Source of the DNA: Glossina fuscipes
Taxonomy: Eukaryota; Arthropoda; Insecta; Diptera; Glossinidae
Length of the DNA: 64,000 nucleotides
NCBI RefSeq assembly: GCF_014805625.2
Contig: NW_023998416.1
Location: 17,834,877-17,898,876, forward strand
Reading direction: 5' to 3'
Made by a program: the position numbers and the translations under genes. How positions within the stretch are numbered: the stretch's first letter is position 1; each line of letters opens with the position of its first letter. This document shows positions 1 through 12,115 of the stretch, one piece after another. The notes beneath the pieces are model-generated. The model ran no database searches. It was not told the origin of the DNA and was given only the letters and a program-made list of their open reading frames with translations.

Positions 1-28
1 CATATATATAGCGTATAGACATAATATA

Positions 29-31
<3 letters not shown>

Positions 32-59
<28 letters not shown>

Positions 60-75
60 CCATATATATATATAT
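32..75. repeat. (TA)n microsatellite
   Basis: Alternating TA from 32 to 59 and again from 62 to 75, broken by one C pair. Confidence 0.9.
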
Positions 76-1204
76 GTGCGTTTGTGTGTGTATATAACAA
101 CATAGTGGGAAATATTTTAAATTTTCGGACTCAAGCCGTAAAAAATCTATACCTTGCCGTTTCCTGGCTCAACAGTAACAGACAATTTTTGTTTTTGAGG
201 CGCTCCGCTCACGAAGGTCAAGCCCGCTTACGTTATTTTAAATCTATGGCCCTAAAACTCTTTCAAAATGAACCGTTGCTAACTAAGGCAAACGCAAGTA
301 GAACACATAAAAATGAAGTTTATTTCCTATAAGAAGTTTTATGGCACGTAGATTCGATAAAATATTTCAATTTTTGTACATCTTACACAACACAATATAT
401 TCTATAAGATTTTCTTTATTGGATTACTTCTCATAACATTCGTATTGATAGCATTGCAGTAATAAGCTCACGTTGTATGCCTTTCAATATGAAACGTGTT
501 CATTAGACTTGATGGTTAACAATGCCAATAGGATATATCAGTACTTATATGCGTCAAATTACAAGCACACATACTTATGAAAAATTTAGACATTTCCTTA
601 CACTTGAAGACATCATGCGAACATATATTTGCAATAAATTAGATTTTACCCTTTTGCTGCATTTAAAATGAAAACAAAAATATTGTGTTAGTCGAAAACA
701 AAAAACAAGCAAGCTTCGCGTAGTTTAATGCTTAGTATGAAATTTTAAATTCTTCTCTTAATTACGCAACGTTCGGTTGAGAATAGCAGCCGTTTCACGG
801 TTTCGAGTTGTGAGCCCAACTTTCAGTAGGAGAAGAACTCTTTCATTCTTATTAAAAAAATAAAACAATAGAAAGGAAAATATTTTGTGCCAATTATGTC
901 CCACACGCATGTTCATGTTTAGGTTGTTAAGCAGCCGAATCTAACGTACACTTGGATTGTATTTAATTTAAAGTCTTAACTTGTGCTTTTGAAAGAGAGA
1001 TAACCAACCATACATGTAGCTTAAAAAGAATACTTGTTTTGTTGTAATAAGTTGTTATTACATTTTTCAATGTTGTGTGACATTTTTTTTTTCTTAGTTA
1101 ATTAATTTTCGCGAAATAAATTTTAATTAACGACCCAGAAAAATATCGCAGAAGTTTGGCCTTAATGTTTTTTTTTTTTGCAGGCCAAGTAAAGTTTCGT
1201 TTGG

Positions 1205-1207
<3 letters not shown>
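76..1207. other. No recognisable gene
   Basis: AT-rich sequence. The 82-codon ORF at 84-332 has no known motif. T and A tracts occur near 1083 and 1169. Confidence 0.5.
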
Positions 1208-1238
<31 letters not shown>

Positions 1239-1280
1239 CTTCTATATATCTATCTATATATATATATATATATATATATA
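1208..1280. repeat. Poly(A) tract followed by TA repeat
   Basis: 29 consecutive A at 1208-1236, then a TCTA/TA tract to 1280. The A run could be the tail of an old retroposed copy, but no matching body was recognised. Confidence 0.8.
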
Positions 1281-1449
1281 ATCCATATTTGTTTGAGGCA
1301 AGTTTATAAAAAAAAAACTATTTTCTATCAATCCATTAATTTTTTAATAACATATTTAAAATGGGCATGTCAGCCAACCCACCAATCGAAACGAAAAACA
1401 CCAAAAATTTCGGGCCTTTCCATTTGCTACATACTCGCTATCGCAATAA

Positions 1450-1720
1450 GGGGTATATTCGTTTTGTCAAAACGTTCGCATGTTCTTGATCAGAATCAAA
1501 CTCTAAATCGATTTATGCCCGGCAATCTGTCCATCTCTGTAATGTCTGTTGTAAATGTTCTTCTAGCCGTAAACACTAACACAAGCTATTGAGTTCAAAT
1601 TTCGCAGAAACGTTGAAACTCCATGCACGCAGGTTAGTATTGAAAATGGACCAAATCAGCAGAAGGACACAAAAGGAGAGCATCACGTAGACTAAGAACA
1701 CCTCTGTTTATCAAAGGAAA
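1450..1720 (+). repeat. Short dispersed dipteran repeat, left-half type
   Basis: Starts with gggtatattcgttttgtc, then ttcttgatcag and a clustered cTGTcc segment, ending in a GAAAATGGACCAAATCAGC-type stretch. The same order of motifs recurs at 54300, 55538, 60155 and 61370. The copy is diverged. Confidence 0.6.
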
Positions 1721-1879
1721 TAAAAAATTGATTTTTGTCCTCATTACTGATAAACTATAGCAGATGAGTGTACAAAAAATTTGAGCGCACGATGCATGGG
1801 CGATGCTGTAGCACCTGTGCAAAAATGGAAAACATTGCCCACGCCTACCCAATGTATAGTGTAGCGCAGAAACAAGCTT

Positions 1880-2240
1880 CAAAAACCCTATAAAGTATAT
1901 AAATACTTGGCCAGTTTAGAATGCTCCGAAAGATGGCCGTCTGTTCGTCTGTCCAATTCTGTGTCCGCGAGACTGCGTAGTATTTGTGGTAAATATTCTC
2001 CCTTTAGCGAAAATGAAGATATCGCTTACAAATTTTCAAAGGAATTAGGAAGGCCACGCCTACAACGCCTACATGCCTATGCGACAAATAGAAAAAACCG
2101 CCCACTCCATATTATAAAGCATGAAATTTTTAGGACGACGCTGATGGGTATCAAGGAATTGGTCACGACCCAATATAATATTCTTTCTGTCAACGTACGA
2201 TGGTCAAAATATAGCTCAGAAGGAAGATTCATAAATCTGC
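1880..2240 (+). repeat. Short dispersed dipteran repeat, second copy
   Basis: Contains ctataaagtatataaatac, then the ctgttcgtctgtcc cluster, in the order seen in other copies. It lies directly after the 1450 copy. The 167-codon ORF at 1907-2410 runs through it and is not a gene on this evidence. Confidence 0.55.
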
Positions 2241-4299
2241 CCGAGTATAAATATATATATTTCCGCTTTTATGGGGTAATTATGTTTCTTATTATGGCAA
2301 ATTTGGCGATATGTTCCACAATCGATCTCATCCAAACAGCCTTCGCGCACCAATTAATCGACGTCATCCGTTTGCATGTTGTTAAAAACTTCGTCACCAA
2401 TTTCATTTGACAGAGTTATAAATTCGAAACGCACAACTAATTTTTGCACTACGAAACTTGTGATGCCTGCTGATAAAATTTTGTTGCAACAAGCACTTAA
2501 GGTTTATATATAGGAACTAACTAATTGTCTAACTATCGGTCGGTAATATTCGGTCGTTTGAGGCAACAATTACAAATGTATTGATGAGTTTTGTTTTCAA
2601 CCTACGAACATAGGCTTAGACTAGGCTAGAGAAATGAAGCTTTGTTCCACTTCTAATCTTGATGCGTGACTTGCTGAACATTGCTAGCATTGGTACACCC
2701 GTCTTATTAAACGACCGAGCTCCTCAATGTCAATGAATTAAACTAAGATTCAGTTATGAGCTACTTAGCCTTGCGAAGTCTCCACGTTTCCAAATTGCTG
2801 GCTGACAGACTTTGCTTGTTTGCGCCGATGTAGTGATACCCTTCCTCCCTATACTCATAGCGCTTTAGGTTTATAATCAAAGAGCGTCCAATTTAAAGTA
2901 TAAGCTGTCAAACCATTGCTTAAGCTGTGGAAATTTGCTTATTAGCGCCGATCTAAAGGTACGCTTTCATCCTATACGCAAATATCATGGCTACAGGTTA
3001 TAGACATACATGTGTTTTAATGAATGCGAGCGTTTGGTTTGTTTTACTTTCGCTTTTCTACCTTCTTTTTCACTTACCACATAAAGTTAACCTTTTTAAG
3101 TCGTGGATTAGCTTGTAAGTCGTTGCTGGGTATTCCAGCTGATCTTGTCCACACTGGGCCGTCGGGTTTGCCTATTGGCCGTTTTAACTTGGTGAGCTCG
3201 TTAATCATATTAAATCTTTATCTAGGTGGCAAAAGCATGGCTATGAAAGATTCTTGCTGCGAAGGAGGGGCCTTCCAACAACAGATCATATCAAATAATA
3301 TCCATTGCAATGTAAAAAATTGAAATTGAATAACTTCTCGCTACTTACTATTTGTTTAAAAATAGTTTATTAGCAAACTTTATTAAGTAATCTTTAATTG
3401 CCGTCAAAGAAACATGTGCAGAACATAAGCCCAACCCACTGTATGTATGCATATATATTATATTGTACGGTAATAAAAAAATAGAAAAAAATTAAACCCC
3501 AACGCGTGCTTAATTCGCCCCAGAAAAAGAGTTAATGTCGTCACCTTTGAAAAATGCATTTTTTTTTTGTTTTTGCTTTTTAAATAAATATTTACATATT
3601 TTACAATAGAAAAAGAAGAAGAAGAAAAAGAAAAAAATGAAATAAAAATTAAATCAGAAACGGTTCTCAGACATGACAGGAAAATGATGACATTAACCTC
3701 TATTGTAAATCTATACGTAAAAGTGATTGTGCGAGAGTGTGTACGTGAAGGTAACTACAATACGATAAACTAAACAATAAATACATTTAAAACAGCTTAA
3801 AAAATTAATTAATATTTATTGCTATGTACGCTAACGTGTCATTTGCATAATTCTTTTTAGTACGCTTCTTTAGAGCGTTGCTTTGTGACAACCATTTCCC
3901 TCATTTGGTCAAATGCACATATTTTAACAAAAGCGATAAACGTTGAATTTTTTTTATATTTTTATTATTATTTTTATATATTTTTTTTTTTCTTTTATTT
4001 TTTCTTTTGTGATTTACGTATGTTATTATTGTATATCCAATACAACCGCACCTATTTTGCATACAGATGTACTAACAAGCCGATGTTAATGCTTTTAGTT
4101 TTAATGTTTGTATAGCGAGTAAAATGTTTTTTTTTTTTTTTTTTGTAAATAAGAGCTTTTCTTAAAATGAATAAACATTTCTTCTAGATTGTCTGGGGAC
4201 ATAGGCGTTTACACAAGTGTACCTGTGGAACTTTCTGTTTTTTTCAAAAAAAAAAAAAAAAAAAAAATTATATTCGCAAGTAATGATAACAAGTGAGAA
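2241..4299. other. No recognisable gene
   Basis: AT-rich, with a purine tract near 3608-3640 and an 18-T run at 4127-4144. No coding or structural RNA signal seen. Confidence 0.5.
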
Positions 4300-4479
4300 A
4301 ATTATATTCGATCATGAACGATCTCTTATACCCATCACCATTGTTCCATATTTGTACAGGTGCTTTACGACCACGCTTGAATGCAAATATTTATCATTGT
4401 GTCTGTGGTGGTTTATAGATAACGAGCAAAAAACCTTTTTTTTCGACAGTGGGAACAGGGGTGGTCTCAAGATACTTGG

Positions 4480-4720
4480 CACTGTGGGCGGCTCTTTCAA
4501 CTAACTTGGCACTATATCACTAGCAAGAGTGCGCGTAAAAGGTTCAAATATTTTTGCCAATTTGAAGCAGTTAGCTTTAGAGTGTCCACACGGACGAAGG
4601 GATATGCTTAAATCGGTCTAGAATTTGATGCTAATCCAGAATATATACTTTACGGGCTCTCTGAAGCTCTCTTCCGGGCCCTACAAACGTTTAGAAAAAA
4701 TGATTACATCCCTTGTCCCT
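4480..4720 (+). repeat. Short dispersed repeat, right-half type
   Basis: Motifs in order: gtgggcg, cacggacgaaggga, tgcttaaatcggtctagaat, tgatgctaatccagaat, tctctgaagctctcttccgg, then acaaacgtttag. The same order is found at 33120-33370, which shows a common family. Confidence 0.7.
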
Positions 4721-5294
4721 CAAAGTTTGTTGTAAAAACTAACATTTATTAAAACCTTAGTAATAGTTTTAAATGTCGACAAAAGTCTTGTATTTAATTA
4801 ATGCGTAGGCAGAAAAGTTCTATTCTCTAGCAATTATATCTTTTACTGTAATAAAAAAAAAGGGTGAAAAACAATATTCTTTGTCTCTATGATTTTGCTA
4901 TTGGGTGCAATTTCATGTCCTTTAATCATCAGTTACATATTTTCTTCTACACATGCCTTCTTTCATACATATAAATAAAAATTTAATCCACTTTGTGCAT
5001 TCAATAAACCGCACCTTATAATTATTTTGATTTACATAAATATTTTATTAAAGAGTTTTTTTTTTTTTTTCATTTATTTTACTTTAAGAAAAGTTCTCTC
5101 CGCTGTTAAGCGAAGATGAACGAATGTATATGCGTATGTACATTGGCACACATATTAAAGCGACTTTGTAAACACTCTTTGGGGTTCATTACGTATGTAT
5201 GTTAAGATTTTTTTTCGCCTTCGACTATCCTACGGCTTGAATTTTAATTAACTTTCAACATGCTTGCTTAATTATAGTTATTTTCTTAATATTC

Positions 5295-5327
<33 letters not shown>

Positions 5328-5934
5328 ACAGATATGTACATGTTTTTTTAAGCAACTAAAGTTTCAGTTTTCTTTGCTTTCACGTCTTTGATAAATTTTT
5401 GTAATCTTAAAGGAAGTAAGCATTTTCCAAAAACTCCCGGTACTGATTAAAATTAAACATCGTAGATTATATTGCAACTAGTTTCACGTAGCTCTTACTT
5501 AGTATCCGTAAAAATTTCAATTTCTAATCGGAGTCAGAAAGTGGACTATCCTCATTCGGTTTAATTTTCACTGTTCCTTGAAACTTTTCGCTTAAATTTA
5601 CTTCTTTCCGGAACAATGTAACGTAGATCGTACATTTAAGAAATGCTTGAAGTAGATCTAAGCAATATATAACACACCGGTCAATAATTTCTGAGATTAA
5701 TATGAATATTGGCATTACTTCTAGGACAAGCTAATGACGATTTTTTAAATTTCATATCACTTCGATTATTTGTTTACGAATTGCCGTGGTTTTAGCGCCT
5801 GCAGCTTCTAGAATTTCCATTGATTAATTGATTAAATACTTGCTTCTTCTTAATAGTGAAAAATACAATTCAAACTTAGGATAGGCTTGGAAAGTGAGTT
5901 TATTATTCATTATTTATTCTAAAGAGCGACCGGT
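4721..5934. other. No recognisable gene
   Basis: AT-rich with T/A runs (5057-5070, 5296-5317). The 63-codon minus ORF at 5524-5715 carries no known motif. Confidence 0.5.
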
Positions 5935-6480
5935 GTCGGTGGTTTTGAATGAAGTCGCACGGAGATCGGGAATGCTGAACACAATGTGCGCTTAAAAACG
6001 AAGATTACACCAGAAAATATGCAGAAGCTTGACAATTAGTCCTTCCTATACTTGAAAAGCGAAGTTACAACACGTAGTTCATACCCTAAGGGTATTAAAT
6101 AAAGATATCAAAAGACAGCTTAGCCAGCAAAATTTGGGCATGAGAAAGTACTGGGTTTACTTAAAGGATCATAAATCGATCACTGCTGCAATGAAAGTTT
6201 TGCGTGAATTGAAGTCGAAATTACTGCCGTACCCATGGTACACACCAGACCTGAAGTTGAGCCGCTATAATCTCTTTATAAGTCCCAAAAGGATCACATA
6301 GGAAAAGTTCATTACTAAGTTCCCGGCATTATTGATCAACATATTATTACAATGTGATTCCAATCAGTCGCTAATCATGTTCATCTGCTAGATTACCTAA
6401 ATGTCCTTTCGAGTTTTTCAAGTTATAAATATTACAAAAGTCTACTTTATAAGTTGGCTTGACATGCAGTTGAGTTAAAT
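5935..6480 (+). pseudogene. Decayed mariner-type transposase copy
   Basis: The reading frame from about 6217 gives LLPYPWYTPDLKLSRYNLF, which matches the mariner segment around the third catalytic Asp (usual form PYSPDLAPSDYHLF). A little upstream, KRQLSQQNLGMRKYW resembles the mariner pre-catalytic segment. Only about 40 residues separate the two instead of roughly 140, so the catalytic core is deleted, and there are several stops. It cannot encode an active enzyme. Confidence 0.65.
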
Positions 6481-9400
6481 GTAAACTTTTCATATTACTT
6501 CGCCAGATAGCTAGACGTTTTGAAAACAATTCTACTGCTTATGGAAGCTCGCAATTCTTAAATGCTATTTTTCATGACATGTCCTTAAGTGAAGTTGGAC
6601 GCCTTTTGTCGGTGAGCTCTTCCACCGAAAGTCTGTAATCTACTTATTAACAGAATCGTTGATTAAAATTGTATATGAAGTTAGCTCCAAAACAAAGTTT
6701 GTACAGGATATGAGGAAGAACCGAAAGTATCGGTACCAATAAGTTCTTAATTAGCATATGTAGAAAGCTGTTTTTGGGTATTTTGAAAATTTAATTTTTT
6801 AGGATTGTAATCCCCTTCTGGTACTTAGCTGCACTCATGCCCGTTCAAATAACTAAAGGGCACAGTCCAATTAGGCACATATGAGCTAAACTTTGCTTAC
6901 TTGTGAACCAATAGTAATGAAATGTTGACATATTTCGTTTCTAAAATCGTACAGATATGTCAATACTCATCCTATTTCTGTATATCCTCCGACGAACCTA
7001 TTGTGTGACATGTTATCTCAATTTTGTGGACGGAGAGTTCGTGCGACGAATAACTCGTGGATGAACAGAAATAGTGAAATTGATTCAGAATCTCATTTTA
7101 CTCAAAAATCTATTTGCTCAAAGAGCTCATATTTATCAAAAATAAGTTTGTGTTGCCTAATGATTAAGAAAATTGATCACTCAGAATTGGGTATACCGTG
7201 ATACCGTTACAACTATGGTAGTTCAAATCTTACAATGGTAATGCATTTCTTTGATACACAAACTTACTTATGTCTGTTGTGTGAAATTATTTCTTCATAA
7301 TCTAAAAGTGCTTATACCGTTATTACAATCTTTATATTTCTTTCTCTTCCGAAGGGTCCATACAATAACGTTAAGTGCCTACTTGCATAAGTTTATATAT
7401 AATCGCTGAATTTCCCTACGAAAAAAAAGAAACTGGTTTTAATTGTAATTCTCTTTTGATATAAGCAAAGTAACAAAAAAAAAAAAAAAGAATTCATTAT
7501 CATGTAATTACAAATTTTCTAAATATCATTTAATGCATTGCATGCCATTTCACATGTGTATTGCACACTCATTACATAAATGTATACATACACGACTACA
7601 AAATGATCGCTTACGCCAAGCTGCAATGTATACACACATCGTAAACAACTGCGTGCGTATATATAGCGAAGCACAGCGCCTAAGCAGCAACAATAACATA
7701 CGCTGCGCAGTATTTAAATATCTAGTGAAGCAATTAAGTTATGGAAAAAACATTTTGAGATGAAGAAGAGAAAACAACAACGTATATCTAACACTATATT
7801 GGCAGAAAAACAAAAAACAAAACATAACATCAAAACTTCTTAACTTTGCTCAAGTGGAAAGGCGTTAATATGTTTTCATATTTTCAACAACAGCGTTTGT
7901 TTCTCTTTTTTCTTTTTTCTTTTTTATTTTTTTTGTATTTTTTATTTTTCTTGCAACACTTATATTCTGCAATACTTCAGCAGTATACGGGGAGCATACA
8001 CACAATTTTATACCTGTTTTGTATTTTTCCTGCTATATAAAAAAAACATACAAGAAAGTGACGTCGATACAAGAACGCTTGTGCTCAGTGTATTCTCATA
8101 TAAAAACAAGAACAATAAATAATAACACATTGTAGAGAAAGAGTAAAAAAACTTGTTTTGAGCAGAGGAGGGCGTTTAAAGCAAAGCAAAAGAAGAAAAC
8201 ACAACACACACAACACACACACAAAATTCACATAATAGAAATTATATTAATTATTTAAAAGCTTTAAGAAAGCGAACATAAATGAAAAAATATTAAAGCA
8301 TACATTTGGGCGTAAATAAAACTCGAACATCTATAAATTTGTGGATATTGTAAGTTATCTCTACAATAAAGACCTAAGCCTGATTTTGCTGAGATTCGTG
8401 TCCAATCAGTGCTATTTAAATTTTCTTATAAGACTCTGCTATGCTATACGATGGTATACTGTTGCGTACACTATGGGAATACGTCTGCAGTTAATTGCAA
8501 ATTTTTTTTGAAAATTCAAAAATGGATCAAGTGCTAAACTTTCAAGTGCCATTTTAATGTTAATGCCAACAATTTTTCGTTAAGGGGGAATAATTAATCT
8601 TCAAAAGAGACCTTTGGCCATTTGCCATTATCCATCCGATCTATGTCACAAATTCTTCATTTTTGATTTTGTAGGCGTCTCCTACAAAGCTCTTTTAAAA
8701 GTAACTTAATATGCTTGAGATAAACGCTTCTTCTAATTTTGAATAGGGTATACCATCTATCCTTGCCCACATGATAAACTAAAAACATTCATTTTGGCTT
8801 CCAGGATGCACTCACTAACTCTGTCAACAAAGTAAGAATGAATAACACGCCCTTTCCATAGAATCCTTTTCGAAGTATTTATGTAATAAGCTTTCTGTAG
8901 AGAGCTTTGCACAGATTTACCTGATATGCTTACAATCTGTTGGATGCATTAAAACTTCAGGGTCATGGTTTTTTAGCTTCGGATAGATCGTGTTCCTATT
9001 ACCCAACAATGTCAGCTTGATAAGCCGGTATCCTTTGAATTCCTTTGCTTGGCCTTGACCACTTCAGAGTATAATCAAGATATATTTTAAAACAGACAGC
9101 GAACCCTTCGTTCTTTCAATCCTGACCTTCTCGTGGGTTATTGTTGACGTGAAATTCGAGCGAATTACTCTTTACTCAAAGCCGCATCTTCTTTTGATGA
9201 TTTCAGAGTTTTTTTTCATAGCTTCACACAAGTTGATAATATTCAGACTCTTGATGAAATTATGATTGCTTAAGGTGTAATGGGATGTCAGTCAGTTTTT
9301 TTAAGGATCGAACGATTGAATCGGAAATGTTCACAACAAAATAAAATTAAATATAAATATTGATAAATTACAATTCTTTTGTGAGTCTGTAGATCGTTTG

Positions 9401-11039
9401 CACTTTAATCTAGTTCTATATTTCCCATTCAGGCACAGGACATCAGAGTTTTATCAATTATCTACTCATATCAAACGTCAGCTGCAACTAATCCGCTGCA
9501 ACTCTTACATCGTGAATCGCGAGAAATAAAATCTTAGTACGATAAACATATAATAAATTTTTAGTATAAAACAAGTACGGAATACACTTTCTTATACTCA
9601 CCCATCAATTTATTTGGCTTTCCTGCTTTCAAAAGTATCGAAGCATTATGTCGATAGTGACCATTAACGTTTCGCTACAAGCTAAACGTTACTTTTGCTT
9701 TTCTGTTTTGTTTTGTGCTTTAACGCTTATTATTATCTATTACTTTATATGCTTATCTTTGTTTTTGTTTTTTTATTTTTTTATTTTTTTATGCTATGTT
9801 GTGTTTATTATTATTGTGTTGTCTTGTGTTGCCATTGCCACATTCACTTGTTGTTATGCTTCTGTTAACATCATCTACCTCAGCTACCGTTGCCTGTCTA
9901 TCCGTGCCTGTGTATGTATGGATCGATATCTTTGTAACGCACATATATGGACGCATAAAAAAATTCTTCAGTTTCGTTTCATGCACAAATATTAACTGAC
10001 GTGTATTGTAATAATAACCTAACGCTTGATCTCGCTGCTTTCGTTTGCTACTCTAACGCACCTATGTATTCATTTTTGTTATGTGTAGACTAGTTAAGTG
10101 TATTCCAAGTTAACTGCGAAAGAAAATTTAATGATAATTTTTTAGTGAAAAATTGTAATAAATTGTAATTTAATTTTACTGTTTTCTTAACAACATGCGT
10201 GTATGGTTTTTAAATGATTATTTTCAATGAAAGAAAAAAAAAACTTTAATTTTTGAAATTACAAACGTCTAGCAATGGTGCAATATCCATGAATGAATGT
10301 GTGGCACCGAAAAAAGGTAAAAATATTGAGATATTTTTTCAATTATTTACTTTTCATTTTTTTTATTTTTTTTTAATTGTTAATATAAAAAAATAAAAAT
10401 ACTTTTAGAATATTGTTTTTTAATAAAATAATTGTGAAAACCATAAGAATTTTATTTTTTCTTTTTTATGTTATTTATATCTGCGCAAAAGCAACAAACA
10501 ATCCTTAAATTATTTAAAAAAAAAAAAAAAAACATTCTATTAAAATTCTTAATAATTTGGGTTGTGTCTTCATCTATAAAGTGACTTTTCCTTTTCAACA
10601 AACGTGGCTTTTACGAGTAGTTACAAAATAACAAAAAAAAAAACTTCGTCTTTCAAGTTTCGAATTTTCACAGTTCCACGCATTTACGTATATGCTTAAG
10701 ACTTGCATATCGTTCGTTGTTCAATATCACACAACAATCTTTATTCATTTAATTTAGTTTGCTTTTCTATCAATCTTCGCGTCAATTATTTAGTTTCACT
10801 TAGTTTTTCGTTACTATTCGAGATGTGAGATTGCTTTTGTACAATGCTTGAAATTCACTTCACTTGTGCTTCGTTATGCTTGGCATTACAAAAAAAAAAA
10901 AAAAAAAATAAGTAAATAAATCGAAAATAACAAAATTTAAAAGAGCATAACAAATATTCTTTTTACACCCAAAGCATGGATGTACGTGTATATATCCACA
11001 CATATGCATACATATGCATACGTATAAATTGTAAATTTT
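6481..11039. other. No recognisable gene
   Basis: AT-rich, with many A and T homopolymers and CA-rich sequence near 8198-8225. Small ORFs (7533, 9648 and others) are low-complexity or hydrophobic T-run translations without recognisable domains. Confidence 0.45.
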
Positions 11040-11384
11040 GTGCCTAGAAGCCATCGTTTGAAAAATTCCGATGAGATATCACAGAGTAGTCGTGGCCTAT
11101 CGACAGACAGTAGCAGTCAGTCAGAAGTAATCTGGAAAGTACGCTCGTTTCAATGCCAACTTTGTCCGGCGAGCGCCAACATCTTAAAGGAAGTGCAACA
11201 GCATAATCTTGGCTATTTGCTTAATCGTTAGGAACATCGTAGGTTATCATGCTATGGATGTTTCGCAGTTTTTAATTATCAAGTTCAGCTGAATTGTCAT
11301 AAAGGACGAAGTTATAATACTCGGCATAAAAGCACACGAGCAATCATAAAACATGCTGCCCCTAAACCGGTAGATCGTTTGTAA
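11040..11384 (+). pseudogene. Broken C2H2 zinc-finger coding fragment
   Basis: One frame runs for 114 codons with a single in-frame TAG at 11229-11231 and ends at TAA 11382-11384. Before the TAG, FQCQLCPASANILKEVQQH has the spacing C-X2-C-X12-H. After it, LSCYGCFAVFNYQVQLNCH fits C-X2-C-X3-F-X5-L-X2-H exactly. The second zinc-binding histidines are displaced or missing, and a Ser-rich segment precedes the fingers. No ATG opens the frame and no clear acceptor precedes it. It is probably a relic of a zinc-finger gene or retrocopy. A functional exon with stop readthrough is less likely. Confidence 0.6.
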
Positions 11385-11649
11385 ATTTTTGATAGCTACA
11401 TAATACAGCCGCACTCGCAACAAAGTTGTATTGTTACGACTTCTTTTCGTTTGCTTTTATTCATGTGTAGAGTAATGGGTTGAATGCGACCAGATTTATT
11501 CTACTTACGGTTTGTGTCTGAGTTGGGTTGTCTGCGACTTTTTCTGTTAATTAACCTCTAAATATGTATATGAAATAGATTTTTTTATTAGGGATTATAA
11601 CTACGTTACAGTCCTGATAATTATTGACTGAGGTGTAGCGCATATGCGT

Positions 11650-12115
11650 ATGTGATGCTGAACGCTGCGGGATGCCCAAAAGTGACGGTTAATCCAGAAA
11701 TTCTAAAAATTATTCTCGAATAGTGAAGTTTGAAGATAGCCAAGGTAGGTGGCTACTGCATTTAGTCACAGTGGAATAAAAATATCATGTCACCAATCGA
11801 TGACTGCAAAGTCAAACTTGCATGAATAGTGGTTTAAATTGCTTTTCCTTCCGTCGTATTCTTCAGATTTTCAGAATATTATTCGTTTGCAAATTTTAAA
11901 AAGATCCCGTCATTGTGTAAAGTGGAGGGTATTTTGAGGGGCTTGGCAAATAGTTTTTTAAACAACCATCGAAATTTTAGAGAAGTGTTGGACGGATTGT
12001 ATGAGTCTCGAAGGAAGAGACAAATTAGTTTATTTAATCCCGGGAATTATGGATCGACATATTATCAGTATGTGATTCTAAGTTACGTCATTCGTCGGTT
12101 ATATTTCCCATTTTA
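11650..12115 (+). pseudogene. Decayed mariner-like fragment
   Basis: TVNPEILKIILE followed by SLKIAKVG resembles a mariner N-terminal region. The segment near 12041 (cgggaattatggatcgacatattat, in part) is clearly homologous to bases near 6322-6350 of the other decayed copy. Several stops and frameshifts are present. Confidence 0.5.

Noticed and set aside
1907..2410. Longest single ORF (167 codons, +)
   Set aside because: Its first half runs through a dispersed repeat copy. No domain, no start context and no splice signals support a gene.
9648..9999. Overlapping hydrophobic ORFs on both strands
   Set aside because: They are translations of T-rich sequence with runs of Phe/Leu/Ile; both strands being open argues for low complexity rather than a membrane protein.
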